From: Betaproteobacteria bacterium UBA5582
GTDB lineage: Bacteria > Pseudomonadota > Gammaproteobacteria > Burkholderiales > Rhodocyclaceae
Direction: 5' to 3'
Assembly (NCBI GenBank): GCA_002425245.1
Contig: DILW01000148.1
Span: forward strand, 8,942-72,941
Length of the DNA stretch: 64,000 nt
In this document: one piece after another, positions 20,158-28,912 of the stretch
Position numbering within the stretch: position 1 is the first letter of the stretch
Layout of the letters: each line of letters opens with the position of its first letter
Translations under genes and position numbers: made by a program
Notes under the pieces: generated by a model
Databases searched by the model: none
What the model saw: the letters and a program-made list of their open reading frames with translations, nothing else
What the model was told of the DNA's origin: nothing

Positions 20158-21432
20158 TCATAGATAACGGGCGATGAAAGCGCCCTGTTTGTCGGCCGGC
20201 AGATCGATCCATACCGTGTGACCGCTGCCCGGGGCGACGGTCCGGGTTTCGCCGTTGATGTCTTCCATGCGAGCGATGCTGGCGATCAGGTTGCCTTGCG
20301 GGTGCACGCACTCGATGCGGTCGCCGACGTTGAACCTGTTCTTGACTTCGACCTGCATCAGGCCGCGGGCCGCGTCGAAGGCGACGGCGTCGCCGACGTA
20401 CTGGCTCTTGTCCGATTCGGAATGGCCGCGCAGGTAGTTCTGGTAGTCGGCGTCGTGGTGGCGCTGGTAGAAACCGTCGGTGTAACCCCGATTGGCCAGG
20501 TTTTCCAGTTCGCCGAGCAGGCCCGGGTCGAAGGGGCGGCCGGCGACGGCGTCGTCGATCGCCCGGCGGTAGGCCTGGCAGGTGCGGGCGACGTAGTAGG
20601 GACTCTTGGTGCGGCCTTCGATCTTCAGCGAATCGACGCCGATCTCGGTCAGCCGATGCACGTGCTCGATGGCGCGCAGGTCCTTCGAGTTCATGATGTA
20701 GGTGCCGTGCTCGTCTTCCTCGATCGGCATCAGTTCGCCGGGGCGCTGGCGCTCCTCAAGCAGGATTTCCTGCTCCGGGTTCTGGTAAAAATTGACCGGC
20801 TGACCATCGGAAGTCGACACCTTGTAATCCCAGCGACAGGAATTGGTGCAGGTGCCCTGGTTCGGGTCGCGGTGATTGAAGTAGCCGGAGAGCAGGCAAC
20901 GGCCGGAGTAGGCGATGCACAGCGCGCCATGGACGAAAACCTCAAGTTCGATGTCCGGGCATTGCTGGCGGATTTCGGCGACCTCGTCGAGCGACAGTTC
21001 GCGCGACAGGATGACGCGACTGATGCCCATCTTCTGCCAGAACCTGACCGCCGCCCAATTCACAGTGTTCGACTGCACCGACAGATGGATCACCTGCTCA
21101 GGCCATTGCGTGCGCACCATGTCGATCAGACCGGGGTCGGACATGATCAGCGCGTCCGGCTTGAGCGATACGATTGGCGCCATGTCGTCGAGATAAGTCT
21201 TCAGTTTGGCGTTGTGCGGGTAGATGTTGCTGACCACGAAAAACTGCTTGCTGGCGGCGTGTGCTTCGGCGATTGCGCTGCCGAGTTTTTCCAGGTCGCC
21301 GAACTCGTTGTTGCGCACGCGCAGGCTGTAGCGCGGTTGGCCGGCGTAGATGGCGTCAGCGCCGAAGGCGAAGGCTGTGCGCATCATGTCGAGCGAACCG
21401 GCGGGGGCGAGGAGTTCGGGCGCCTTGCGCAT
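20158..21432 (-). CDS. trhP: Peptidase U32-family tRNA hydroxylation protein (TrhP/YegQ-like)
   Basis: This 424-residue U32-family protein opens with KAPELLAPAGSLDMMRTAFA, followed by YAGQPRYSLRVRNNEF and MSDPGLIDMVR. The cysteine cluster (ALCIAYSGRCLLSGYFNHR, GTCTNSCRW) is where family members hold an Fe-S centre. These blocks match E. coli YegQ/TrhP, which takes part in prephenate-dependent 5-hydroxyuridine formation at tRNA U34. UbiU and UbiV are shorter, so TrhP is preferred. I use ATG 21432; the longer frame upstream lies inside the divergent rng. The start is 36 bp from that of rng. Confidence 0.88.
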   Translation of the reverse strand: MRKAPELLAPAGSLDMMRTAFAFGADAIYAGQPRYSLRVRNNEFGDLEKLGSAIAEAHAASKQFFVVSNIYPHNAKLKTYLDDMAPIVSLKPDALIMSDPGLIDMVRTQWPEQVIHLSVQSNTVNWAAVRFWQKMGISRVILSRELSLDEVAEIRQQCPDIELEVFVHGALCIAYSGRCLLSGYFNHRDPNQGTCTNSCRWDYKVSTSDGQPVNFYQNPEQEILLEERQRPGELMPIEEDEHGTYIMNSKDLRAIEHVHRLTEIGVDSLKIEGRTKSPYYVARTCQAYRRAIDDAVAGRPFDPGLLGELENLANRGYTDGFYQRHHDADYQNYLRGHSESDKSQYVGDAVAFDAARGLMQVEVKNRFNVGDRIECVHPQGNLIASIARMEDINGETRTVAPGSGHTVWIDLPADKQGAFIARYL

Positions 21433-21468
21433 AGTAGAATCCAGCAAAAACCGCGAATTGTAGAGACT

Positions 21469-22920
21469 ATGTCCGAAGAAATCCTGATCAATTTCACGCC
21501 GCAGGAAACCCGCGTTGCCGTCATGCAACAGGGTGTCGTCCAGGAGCTTCATATCGAGCGCACCGCCAGCCGCGGTCTGGTCGGGAATGTTTACCTCGGG
21601 CGCATCGTCCGCATCCTGCCGGGGATGCAATCGGCTTTTGTCGATGTCGGCCTGGAACGGACCGCCTTCCTCCACGTCGCCGACATCTGGCAGCCGCGCG
21701 AAACCGCGCAGGAGCGGCCGATCGAGAAAATTCTCGCGGAGGGGCAGAGCATTGTCGTCCAGGTGGTCAAGGATCCCATTGGCACCAAGGGCGCACGCTT
21801 GTCCACGCAGATTTCCATTGCCGGGCGAATGCTGGTGCATCTGCCGCAGGAAAAGCACATCGGCATCTCGCAGCGGATCGAGGACGAGGCCGAGCGCGAG
21901 CTGCTGCGCGAAAAGATCACCCGCCTGGTCCCGGCCGACGAACCCGGTGGCTTCATCGTCCGGACCATGGCCGAAAATGCCAGCGACGCCGAATTCGCCA
22001 CCGACATCGGCTACCTGCGCAAGATCTGGGCTGACATCCGCGACCGGGCGCGCACCTGTGCCCCACCCAGCCTGCTCTATCAGGAGCTGTCGCTCGGTCA
22101 GCGGGTCTTGCGCGACTTCGTTAATCCGGAAACTTCGCGCATCGTCATCGACTCGCGGGAAAACTACCAGAAGCTGACCAGCTTCGCCGATGAGTACACG
22201 CCGGCGGTTGGTCCGCTGCTCGATCACTACACCGGTCAGCGGCCCTTGTTCGACCTGCACGGCGTCGAGGAGGAAATCCAGAAGGCGCTGGCCCGCCGCG
22301 TCGACCTCAAGTCCGGCGGTTACCTGATCATCGACCAGACCGAGGCGATGACCACCATCGACGTCAATACCGGCGGTTTCGTCGGTGTGCGCAACTTCGA
22401 CGACACCATCTTCAAGACCAACCTCGAAGCCGCGGTCACCATCGCCCGCCAGCTACGCTTGCGGAACCTCGGCGGCATCATCATTGTCGATTTCATCGAC
22501 ATGGAGAACGAGGAGCACAAGAAATCGGTGCTGGAGGAATTCAACAAGGCGCTGGCGCGCGACCATACCCGGCTGACGGTGAACGGCTTCACCCACCTCG
22601 GCCTGGTCGAAATGACCCGCAAGCGCACCCGGGAGTCGCTGGCGCACGTGTTGTGCGAGCCCTGCCCGACTTGCGGCGGCCGTGGCGAGGTGAAAACCGC
22701 GCGTACCGTCGCCTACGAAATCCTCCGCGAACTGCTGCGTGAAGCCCGCCAGTTCAATGCCAAGGAGTACCGCATCCTGGCCGGCCCGGCCATTGTTGAC
22801 CTGTTTCTTGATGAGGAGTCGCAGTCGCTTGCCATGCTCTCCGACTTCATCGGCAAGGCCGTTTCGCTGCAATCCGAACCCAGTTATTCGCCCGAGCAGT
22901 ACGACATCGTCCTGATGTAA
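21469..22920 (+). CDS. rng: Ribonuclease G
   Basis: This 483-residue endoribonuclease of the RNase E/G family matures 16S rRNA 5' ends and decays some mRNAs. The S1-type RNA-binding part is at about residues 35-125 (GNVYLGRIVRILPGMQSAFV). The catalytic aspartates lie in TTIDVNTGGFVG and IIIVDFIDM, and the zinc-link-type cysteines are in CEPCPTCGGRG. It lacks the long C-terminal scaffold of RNase E, so RNase G is the better name. I use ATG 21469; the far longer upstream frame covers the divergent gene. Confidence 0.95.
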   Translation: MSEEILINFTPQETRVAVMQQGVVQELHIERTASRGLVGNVYLGRIVRILPGMQSAFVDVGLERTAFLHVADIWQPRETAQERPIEKILAEGQSIVVQVVKDPIGTKGARLSTQISIAGRMLVHLPQEKHIGISQRIEDEAERELLREKITRLVPADEPGGFIVRTMAENASDAEFATDIGYLRKIWADIRDRARTCAPPSLLYQELSLGQRVLRDFVNPETSRIVIDSRENYQKLTSFADEYTPAVGPLLDHYTGQRPLFDLHGVEEEIQKALARRVDLKSGGYLIIDQTEAMTTIDVNTGGFVGVRNFDDTIFKTNLEAAVTIARQLRLRNLGGIIIVDFIDMENEEHKKSVLEEFNKALARDHTRLTVNGFTHLGLVEMTRKRTRESLAHVLCEPCPTCGGRGEVKTARTVAYEILRELLREARQFNAKEYRILAGPAIVDLFLDEESQSLAMLSDFIGKAVSLQSEPSYSPEQYDIVLM

Positions 22921-22941
22921 AGCCCACAGAGGAGACAAGAT

Positions 22942-23817
22942 ATGACCGCCCAACAAGAATTCGACAGCCTGGTTCCGGCGCAAGGTTTCGATCGCCGCAG
23001 CTTCCTGGTGACCAGCCTGGGGGTGGGCTTTGCCCTGGCAACCCAGCCCGTCGCTGCGCAGACGGCGATCCGTACCGACGCCGCCGGTCTCGTCGAGGGC
23101 GAAGTCAAGGTGCCGGTGCACGACGGCGAGATGGTTGCCTACCGCGCGGCGCCGGCAGGTGTGGCCAAGGCGCCGGTGGTGCTGCTGGTTTCCGAGATCT
23201 TCGGCGTCCATGAATACATTCGCGATACCGCGCGCCGGCTCGCCAAACTCGGCTATTTCGTCATTGCCCCCGAGTTGTTCGCCCGTCAGGGCGACCCGCG
23301 CAAAATAGAAAGTGTCGCCGAGATCATCGAAAAAATCAGCGGCCGTACGCCGGATGCGCAGGTGATGAAGGATCTCGACGCTTCGGTGGCCTGGGCAGCA
23401 AAACAGGGGGCTGACACGCAACGTCTGGCGATCACCGGGTTCTGCTGGGGCGGCCGCATCACCTGGCTGTACAGCGCTCATAATCCTGCGCTCAAGGCCG
23501 GAGTCGCCTGGTACGGACGACTGGTCGGTACGATCAATGAATTCACCCCGCGCCATCCGACCGACCTGGTGGGCGAACTCAGGGCGCCGGTGCTCGGCCT
23601 CTACGGCGGTGTCGATACCGGCATTCCGCTGGAAACGGTCGATGCCATGGAGGCGGCACTGAAGACCGGCAGCCCGGCGGCCCGGGCTTCGCAGATTCAT
23701 CTCTACGACAATGCACCGCATGCCTTCCACGCCGACTACCGACCGAGCTACCGTAAGGAAGAGGCCGAAGACGGCTGGCGGCGCATGCTTGCCTGGTTCC
23801 GTCAGAATGGCGTCTGA
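22942..23817 (+). CDS. Tat-exported dienelactone hydrolase family protein
   Basis: This 291-residue alpha/beta hydrolase has the catalytic Cys168 in GFCWGGR, an aspartate in YGGVDTGIP and a histidine in APHAFHAD, the Cys-Asp-His triad of carboxymethylenebutenolidase. Residues 17-40 (DRRSFLVTSLGVGFALATQP, then VAAQ) are a twin-arginine signal. The protein is therefore probably periplasmic, unlike cytoplasmic ClcD-type enzymes. It is 21 bp behind rng with GAGGAGA upstream. The natural substrate is unknown. Confidence 0.87.
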   Translation: MTAQQEFDSLVPAQGFDRRSFLVTSLGVGFALATQPVAAQTAIRTDAAGLVEGEVKVPVHDGEMVAYRAAPAGVAKAPVVLLVSEIFGVHEYIRDTARRLAKLGYFVIAPELFARQGDPRKIESVAEIIEKISGRTPDAQVMKDLDASVAWAAKQGADTQRLAITGFCWGGRITWLYSAHNPALKAGVAWYGRLVGTINEFTPRHPTDLVGELRAPVLGLYGGVDTGIPLETVDAMEAALKTGSPAARASQIHLYDNAPHAFHADYRPSYRKEEAEDGWRRMLAWFRQNGV

Positions 23818-23886
23818 ACGCCATTTTGCGGGCGCGAAGGGGCATTCCGTGCTAACCTTCGCGCCTTGATTCAGTTCGCCATCATC

Positions 23887-24315
23887 ATGACCTCTGCCGA
23901 ATCCGCGACGCCCGCCTCTTCCGAAAAATCTGTCGACATCCGAGCCCTGCTCAAGGACCTGCAAGCCCGCTTCGATGTCTTCCGCAACTACAGTCCGCTG
24001 GCGATCGGTATCGACAAGCAGCTATTCGCTGCCCTGCCGGATCTGAGCAAGAAGTCCATCCGTCTGGCGATGCGTAGCCACACCATGGCGACGCGTTACC
24101 TGCGGGAAATGGAAAAAGCGACCCATCGTCTCAACCTTGACGGTAGTCAGGCCGGCGAAGTCACCGACGAAAACCGCCAGCACGCCGCCGAACTGCTCAA
24201 GGAGCGCTTCAAGAAGCAGGCCGAGCAGCGCAAGGCAGTCGAAGCCGCGGCCCGGGCAGAGGCCGTGAAGCAGCAGAAGCTGCAGCAACTGACCGAGAAA
24301 TTCGGTCGCCGGTAA
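23887..24315 (+). CDS. proQ: ProQ/FinO-domain RNA chaperone
   Basis: This 142-residue protein contains a FinO/ProQ RNA-binding core (about residues 18-95: LKDLQARFDVFRNYSPLAIG, KKSIRLAMRSHTMATRYLRE) and a basic coiled C-terminal tail. Such proteins bind structured sRNAs and mRNA 3' ends. I choose ATG 23887; a TTG at 23866 would add seven residues. It is shorter than E. coli ProQ because the C-terminal Tudor-like domain is missing, as in many betaproteobacterial versions. Confidence 0.88.
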   Translation: MTSAESATPASSEKSVDIRALLKDLQARFDVFRNYSPLAIGIDKQLFAALPDLSKKSIRLAMRSHTMATRYLREMEKATHRLNLDGSQAGEVTDENRQHAAELLKERFKKQAEQRKAVEAAARAEAVKQQKLQQLTEKFGRR

Positions 24316-24330
24316 AACCGGGGGCGACAA

Positions 24331-24358
24331 AAAAGCCAGTCTGCGGACTGGCTTTTTT
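24331..24358 (+). terminator. Rho-independent terminator of proQ
   Basis: AAAAGCCAGTC-TGCG-GACTGGCTTTTTT forms a clear stem with a T-run 15 bp after the proQ stop. The A-run on the left makes it potentially bidirectional. Confidence 0.9.
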
Positions 24359-24374
24359 CTTGCGCTTAAATGGA

Positions 24375-24402
24375 AAAGGCCTGTACCGGAGTACAGGCCT
24401 TT
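24375..24402 (-). terminator. Original tRNA-Lys terminator, now stranded at the island's left end
   Basis: AAAGGCCTGTAC-CGGA-GTACAGGCCTTT is a 12-bp hairpin. On the minus strand it ends in a CTTTT run and lies just 3' of the tRNA-Lys fragment. It would have ended the tRNA-Lys transcript before the island entered. Today the intact tRNA gene is 28 kb away and has another hairpin at 52244-52263. Confidence 0.7.
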
Positions 24403-24404
24403 GA

Positions 24405-24456
24405 ATTCTGGTGGGTCGTGAGTGATTCGAACACTCGACCTACGGATTAAGAGTCC
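24405..24456 (-). repeat. attL: duplicated 3' fragment of tRNA-Lys(CTT)
   Basis: It is identical over 52 bp to 52276-52327. Positions 24409-24456 correspond to the CCA end, acceptor 3' strand, T arm, variable loop and anticodon arm of the tRNA on the minus strand. Identity stops right after GAGTCC, where the 5' half of the tRNA is missing. This fragment cannot form a tRNA. Confidence 0.95.
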
Positions 24457-24880
24457 AATTTTGGCCCCTAAAAAATCAAGGGGTTATGGAATTAATCCAG
24501 AAAAAACAGTGGCTTAGCTTACCGGTCTTTACCGCAGATAACCGCTATTTGCTGCACCCATTGCAGCAAAATTGCAGCATCGCTGCGGCGGATTGTAGCC
24601 GGAATCATGATGGTTTGGTGGCCGCAGATCTGGCTCGGCAACTTCCGTTGCTCGGCCAATCCGGCCATTGCCCCATTGGCTGGTGTCAGACAGCAATCTA
24701 GCGCATACCTGCCGTTCAGCGTCTAATGGCCCCGAACGGCAGCTTCTTCATCTGGTGAATACGTACTCGACCCTGAGCTGACATTCGTCTTTCGGGAAGC
24801 TACGGTAGCAATCGCCTCGTTGCGGCCGTTCGAGTCTCGTTGATTCCAAGGGCGTGATGAGAGGGAGGGCTTGTATTAAA
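24457..24880. other. Left end of island without genes; probable integrase arm sites
   Basis: I see no credible gene here. At 24562-24579 there are two TGCAGCA copies 11 bp apart, with an inverted GCTGCA at 24551. The same pair with the same 11-bp spacing occurs at 52204-52221 near the right end. This symmetry suggests arm-type binding sites for the integrase. The rest (24600-24860) resembles degenerate intergenic sequence. Confidence 0.55.
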
Positions 24881-24881
24881 T

Positions 24882-24896
24882 GAGAGGACCGGTCTA
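24882..24896 (+). promoter_or_regulatory. TetR-type operator in front of the acuR-like gene
   Basis: GAGAG-GACCG-GTCTA is a degenerate copy of the perfect TAGAC-GACCG-GTCTA site at 25562. It ends only about 10 bp before the regulator's ATG, so binding should block its own transcription. Confidence 0.6.
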
Positions 24897-24906
24897 AAAT
24901 GTGCGC

Positions 24907-25545
24907 ATGGACATACAGCATTCCCAGCTCCGCAAACGTGGCCGCCCGCCAAAGCGGCCCGAAGACACGCTCGAAACGCGCGAGCTCCTGCTTCGCGCCG
25001 GGCTTGAGGTGCTCACCGAGAAGGGGTTCGCGGCGACGGGCATCGACGAAGTGCTCAAGCGGGTTGGCGTACCGAAGGGTTCCTTCTATCACTACTTCGA
25101 TAGCAAGGAAGCTTTCGGGGCTGCGCTGATAGATCGTTACGCGAGCTACTTTGTCCGCAAGCTGGAGCGCCATTTCATTGACGAATCAATGACACCACTC
25201 GATCGCCTGAGGGCGTTTGTCGACGACGCACAAGCCGGCATGGCGCGGCACGATTTCCGCCGCGGCTGCCTGATCGGTAATCTCGGTCAGGAGATGGCGG
25301 CCCTGCCGGAGAGCTTTCGGGCGCTTCTCAACGCCGTGTTTGACGACTGGGAGCGACGCCTTGCCCGTTGTCTCGAAGCGGCGCAACGGGACGGTCAGAT
25401 TCCTGCCGCGGTTGATTGCACGCAACAAGCCAGCTTTTTCTGGATCGGCTGGGAAGGCGCGGTCTTGCGCGCCAAACTTGAACGTAGTGCCAAACCGCTC
25501 GATATCTTTGCACGGGGATTTTTCACCGGGCTGCAGTGGGCCTAA
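24907..25545 (+). CDS. acuR: TetR-family regulator (AcuR-like)
   Basis: This 212-residue repressor has an N-terminal HTH (about residues 22-65: LLRAGLEVLTEKGFAATGID, GVPKGSFYHYFDSKEAFGAA) and a ligand-binding C-terminal region with TetR_C-type CLIGNLGQEMA. It precedes an AcuI-type reductase, and the same operator sits before both genes, the layout of acrylate-responsive acuR-acuI modules. I prefer ATG 24907; GTG 24901 would add two residues. No Shine-Dalgarno is evident, so the mRNA may be near-leaderless. AcuR naming is by context. Confidence 0.82.
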   Translation: MDIQHSQLRKRGRPPKRPEDTLETRELLLRAGLEVLTEKGFAATGIDEVLKRVGVPKGSFYHYFDSKEAFGAALIDRYASYFVRKLERHFIDESMTPLDRLRAFVDDAQAGMARHDFRRGCLIGNLGQEMAALPESFRALLNAVFDDWERRLARCLEAAQRDGQIPAAVDCTQQASFFWIGWEGAVLRAKLERSAKPLDIFARGFFTGLQWA

Positions 25546-25561
25546 TTTTTTTGACTTTTTA

Positions 25562-25576
25562 TAGACGACCGGTCTA
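25562..25576 (+). promoter_or_regulatory. Perfect palindromic TetR-type operator before acuI
   Basis: TAGAC-GACCG-GTCTA, inverted 5-bp arms around a 5-bp centre, lies 20 bp upstream of the reductase start. It shares GACCGGTCTAAA with the site before the regulator gene. This indicates one repressor controlling both genes. Confidence 0.7.
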
Positions 25577-25595
25577 AATCATAGAGGAGATGAAC

Positions 25596-26579
25596 ATGTT
25601 CAAAGGCATTCTGATCGAGAAGGATGACGCCGGCTATCGCGCCAATCTCAAGGACATCGACGATGCGCAGTTGCCCGAGGGCGAAGTCACCGTCCGCGTC
25701 AGTCACTCGACGCTCAACTACAAGGACGGTCTTGCCATCACCGGCAAGGGGCCGGTGGTTCGACGCTTCCCGATGGTGCCGGGCATCGATCTGGTCGGCA
25801 CCATCGAATCGAGCACCCACGCCGATTACCAGCCGGGCGACAGCGTGCTGCTGAACGGCTGGGGCGTCGGCGAGGGACACTGGGGCGGGCTCGCCCAGAA
25901 GGCACGGCTCAAGGGCGACTGGCTGGTTCCGCTGCCCAAGCAGTTTTCGCCGCAGCAGGCCATGGCGATCGGCACCGCCGGTTATACCGCCATGCTGTGC
26001 GTGCTGGCGCTGGAGCGCCACGGGGTGATGCCGGCGCACGGGGAAATCCTCGTTTCCGGCGCTGCCGGTGGCGTCGGCAGCGTGGCAACTACCGTCTTGG
26101 CGAAGCTTGGTTATACGGTGGTAGCGGTCAGTGGACGGACCGAGGAAGCCGATTACCTGAAACGACTGGGCGCAAGCGAAGTGCTCAATCGCGCGGAATT
26201 CTCGTCGCCGGGCAAACCGCTGGGCAAGGAACGTTGGGGCGGCGCCGTCGATGTCGTCGGCAGTCACACCCTGGCAAACATCTGCGCCACCACCAAGTAT
26301 CGCGGCGTGGTAACGGCATGCGGGCTGGCCGGCGGGATGGATTTTCCGGCGACGGTCGCGCCGTTCATCCTTCGTGGCGTGACGCTGGCCGGTATTGACA
26401 GCGTGATGTGCCCGCGGCCGGATCGCCTTGAGGCTTGGCGTCGCCTAGGCATCGATCTCGATGTTTCCAAGCTGGAGATGATCAGCACCGAGATTTCGCT
26501 TGCTGATGCCATTCCGACAGCTGCGAAGCTCATCGACGGTAAAATTCGCGGCCGCGTGATCGTTGACGTCAATCGATAA
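25596..26579 (+). CDS. acuI: Acrylyl-CoA reductase, YhdH/AcuI family
   Basis: This 327-residue zinc-independent MDR oxidoreductase has [15 protein letters not shown] and [11 protein letters not shown] at the start, the NADPH loop [20 protein letters not shown], and [20 protein letters not shown]. The YhdH/AcuI group reduces acryloyl-CoA to propionyl-CoA and so detoxifies acrylate. I choose ATG 25596 because GAGGAG is about 7 bp upstream; ATG 25590 would be too close. It is the first metabolic cargo of the island. Confidence 0.9.
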   Translation: MFKGILIEKDDAGYRANLKDIDDAQLPEGEVTVRVSHSTLNYKDGLAITGKGPVVRRFPMVPGIDLVGTIESSTHADYQPGDSVLLNGWGVGEGHWGGLAQKARLKGDWLVPLPKQFSPQQAMAIGTAGYTAMLCVLALERHGVMPAHGEILVSGAAGGVGSVATTVLAKLGYTVVAVSGRTEEADYLKRLGASEVLNRAEFSSPGKPLGKERWGGAVDVVGSHTLANICATTKYRGVVTACGLAGGMDFPATVAPFILRGVTLAGIDSVMCPRPDRLEAWRRLGIDLDVSKLEMISTEISLADAIPTAAKLIDGKIRGRVIVDVNR

Positions 26580-27260
26580 GTGTTGGTGACTCGCCGTAGC
26601 AGTCAAACTGTTTGACCATGTGCCCCAGGTCGGCATAGGTCAAATTGTAGTAATAGGCTGCCCGGCGGGTTTCTACATTGACCTGCCCTAGTGTGTCCAT
26701 ACTAGAGCGATGGGTGACTGACCGATTCAGGTTCGTCGCATACGTTGGCTCCAGTTAGCCCTTGGGCCGCTTCTGGCCGGCAGTGTGAGTAGGCGCCCTT
26801 GCCCGTAAGCCGACGTTCGCCGAAGCTCAGATCTTTCAATGGCTGCAATGCGGCACATGCGCAACTGAGTACATCCGGCCATCAAGAGAAGCTCGTCCGG
26901 AATGCCAGTCAGACAGCAACAGACTGACAGCGGACATTCGGGTTTCGTGGCCCGGGGAATCCTGGTCGGGCACTGCGGACCGTGGGTCTGCGCTCCAACT
27001 CGGTCGGCTATGCGTCGGTTACCGGCCAGTCAGTTGCTGATGGAGGGTGTCAGTTTAGGCCATAGCCCGAACCGACCCACAAGAGACATTCATCGTATCG
27101 GCGATCCGGCGGAAGGTTTCTGAGCGTAGCAGTCGCACTGAGTGATCGCTGGCTGTAAGCTACTCAGCCAATCTCGTCATACAGGCCAACACTTGAAGTT
27201 CAATCAGACACACCCACATGAAAGTCGATACGCGCTCTATTTTGACCTCGAGGGCCGATC
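26580..27260. other. Gene-free stretch with repeat copy and degenerate intergenic sequence
   Basis: No open frame here looks real. The stretch contains the left copy of a 51-bp direct repeat (26729-26779) and several short GGCCG/CAGACA-rich fragments of the kind also seen at 24.6, 36.5 and 38.3 kb. The last 15 bp hold a GAGGG ribosome site for the next gene. Confidence 0.6.
26729..26779 (+). repeat. 51-bp direct repeat, left copy
   Basis: The sequence begins AGGTTCGTCGCATACGTTGG and ends CTTCTGGCCG. It matches 34686-34736 in the same orientation with two mismatches. Together the copies bracket the DUF456-to-MscS block of about 8 kb. Confidence 0.85.
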
Positions 27261-27743
27261 TTGGTAATTACCTTTTTATGGATATTGTGTGTTGCCTTGA
27301 TTTTGCTGGGTTTGGCGGGCACCGTGCTGCCCGTGCTGCCAGGCACCGTGTTGGTTTGGGGCGGCATTGTGCTGGGGGCTTGGATAGACGACTTCGCTCG
27401 TGTCGGCATGACCACCGTGGTGGTGGTCAGTGTGCTGGCGTTATTGGCCTGGGGTTTGGAGTATGTAGCCGGGCTCATGGGAGCCAAAAAAGCCGGCGCC
27501 AGCAAACTGGCCCTGATGGGCGCAGCGGTGGGCACGGTACTCGGTCTTTTCATGGGCTTGGTGGGCGTGCTCTTCATGCCTTTGGTCGGCGCCGCCGTTG
27601 GCGAGTACTTGGCACGAAAAGACCATGCACGCGCTGTCAAAGTCGGCATTGCCACATGGGTAGGGATCATGGTGGGGCTCATCGCCAAAGTCGTGCTGGC
27701 TTTCACTATGGTGGGTATTTTCGGCGCGGCCTTGCTGATTTGA
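27261..27743 (+). CDS. DUF456 family membrane protein
   Basis: This 160-residue, very hydrophobic protein has four to five helices. The DUF456 features are LLGLAGTVLPVLPGTVLVWG near the start and GAAVGTVLGLFMGLVGVLFMPLVGAAVGEYL in the middle. Its function is unknown in the family. The start is TTG 27261 with GAGGG about 8 bp upstream; no ATG start retains the first helix. It is oriented opposite to the next five genes. Confidence 0.8.
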   Translation: MVITFLWILCVALILLGLAGTVLPVLPGTVLVWGGIVLGAWIDDFARVGMTTVVVVSVLALLAWGLEYVAGLMGAKKAGASKLALMGAAVGTVLGLFMGLVGVLFMPLVGAAVGEYLARKDHARAVKVGIATWVGIMVGLIAKVVLAFTMVGIFGAALLI

Positions 27744-27805
27744 AAATACAAAGGCGCGTCAAGACCAGGCGAGTGATCAGGGCTGGGAAGTTTGAAGCGG
27801 GTCGT

Positions 27806-28045
27806 TCAGTGCAGTAGTGTTACGAGTAATACCAGCACCCCAAGGCCCAGATTGATCGCAACCCAGTTGCGGGTCTGTGCCAGGGCCGCACCACCCGCGA
27901 CCCAATCAAACGCCGCAACGGCAAGGCTTAGCCTCTTGTAAAGCACAACGCGGATGTGCATGAAGATTGCCACTATCGCGATGCCGATCACCGCCATGAG
28001 GGTCCAGGCCAGCGGCATCTCGAAGCTGCTACCCGACTGCACCAC
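27806..28045 (-). pseudogene. Fragment of a CopD-like/DUF small membrane protein
   Basis: The 79-codon frame encodes two hydrophobic helices (MPLAWTLMAVIGIAIVAIFM; WVAINLGLGVLVLLVTLL). It resembles the last half of CopD-like membrane proteins of about 150 residues. The similarity continues upstream of the possible GTG start (ATTRITTQVVQSGSS) until it hits the 3' end of the phosphoesterase gene. This suggests an N-terminally truncated remnant. It could instead be a genuine short membrane protein starting at GTG 28045. Confidence 0.45.
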
Positions 28046-28078
28046 CTGCGTAGTGATGCGGGTGGTGGCTGCGTGCGA

Positions 28079-28912
28079 TCAGGCGCGTTCTGGCAGTACG
28101 GGGGTGACTGAGGTGCGGATAAAGACCTGATCGCGGGGCGCAAAGTCCCACTGCTCGATAAGGCAGAACACCCCCTTTTCGGCCCCGGCCTGCGCCAGAT
28201 CGCCAGGTGCACCGACTGCCTCGCCCCAGCGCAGGATATTCACCGAGTTGGGCGCTTCGGGGCGAGTACGCGACGAAATGGCGGTACCAGCCTGAAGCAC
28301 TGAAAGTCGTCGGGACAGGCCATGCACCGCCAGCGTGTAGGGCAGATGTATGTGCCCACCCAGGACGAGGTCAGCCCCGGCCGCCGACCAGGCGTGCAGC
28401 GCGGCTTCGTGGCCGCGCAGCAGATTGACGCGTTCTTCTGCCTGAGCCACCGCCGCCGGCTGGTGCACCACCACCAGACGCAACTGCTGCGGGCTGGCCG
28501 CATTCAACAGCTTGGCCACGCGCTCAATCTGCACCGAGGACACTTCTCCGTTCTTGTGCCGCCAGGCGCGCGTGGTGTTAACACCGATAACCAGCAGATC
28601 GGACGATGCGTGCACGGGTTCGAGATTGCCCCCGAAAGCCTTGGTGTAGCGCGCATAGGGGCTGGTCAGCCGTGACCACAGATCGAACAGCGCAATGTCG
28701 TGGTTGCCCGGCACGGCCAGAAGCGGAGCGCCTAACCGGTCGACGAAAGCCTTTGCAGCACGGAACTGGCTGGGCCGTGCGCGCTGCGTGATGTCGCCCG
28801 AGAGCACCACCAGATCGGGATGCTGCTGCGCAGCCAGCGCGACAAGTGCGTCGACCACCGGCGGCAGTTCAGTACCGAAATGCGTATCGGAAATATGCAG
28901 CACGACACTCAT
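28079..28912 (-). CDS. Calcineurin-like metallophosphoesterase
   Basis: This 277-residue enzyme has the complete dinuclear-metal motif set: ISDTHF (residues 7-12), VVLSGDIT, VPGNHDI and GGHIH. It is in the CpdA/Icc or lipid-phosphoesterase group of similar length; the substrate is not identifiable. Its start overlaps the stop of the lipid kinase gene by four bases (ATGA). The pairing with a lipid kinase suggests a role in phospholipid or cyclic-nucleotide metabolism. Confidence 0.9.
   Translation of the reverse strand: MSVVLHISDTHFGTELPPVVDALVALAAQQHPDLVVLSGDITQRARPSQFRAAKAFVDRLGAPLLAVPGNHDIALFDLWSRLTSPYARYTKAFGGNLEPVHASSDLLVIGVNTTRAWRHKNGEVSSVQIERVAKLLNAASPQQLRLVVVHQPAAVAQAEERVNLLRGHEAALHAWSAAGADLVLGGHIHLPYTLAVHGLSRRLSVLQAGTAISSRTRPEAPNSVNILRWGEAVGAPGDLAQAGAEKGVFCLIEQWDFAPRDQVFIRTSVTPVLPERA

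Noticed and set aside
20218..21468. N-terminal extension of the rng frame by over 400 codons
   Set aside because: The extension is antisense to the U32 gene and unlike RNase G; ATG 21469 gives the family length.
21433..22260. N-terminal extension of the U32 frame
   Set aside because: It is antisense to rng; ATG 21432 gives the TrhP-like start.
27218..27817. 199-codon plus-strand frame overlapping DUF456
   Set aside because: Arg/Gly/His-rich shadow; the DUF456 frame has clear membrane helices and a ribosome site.
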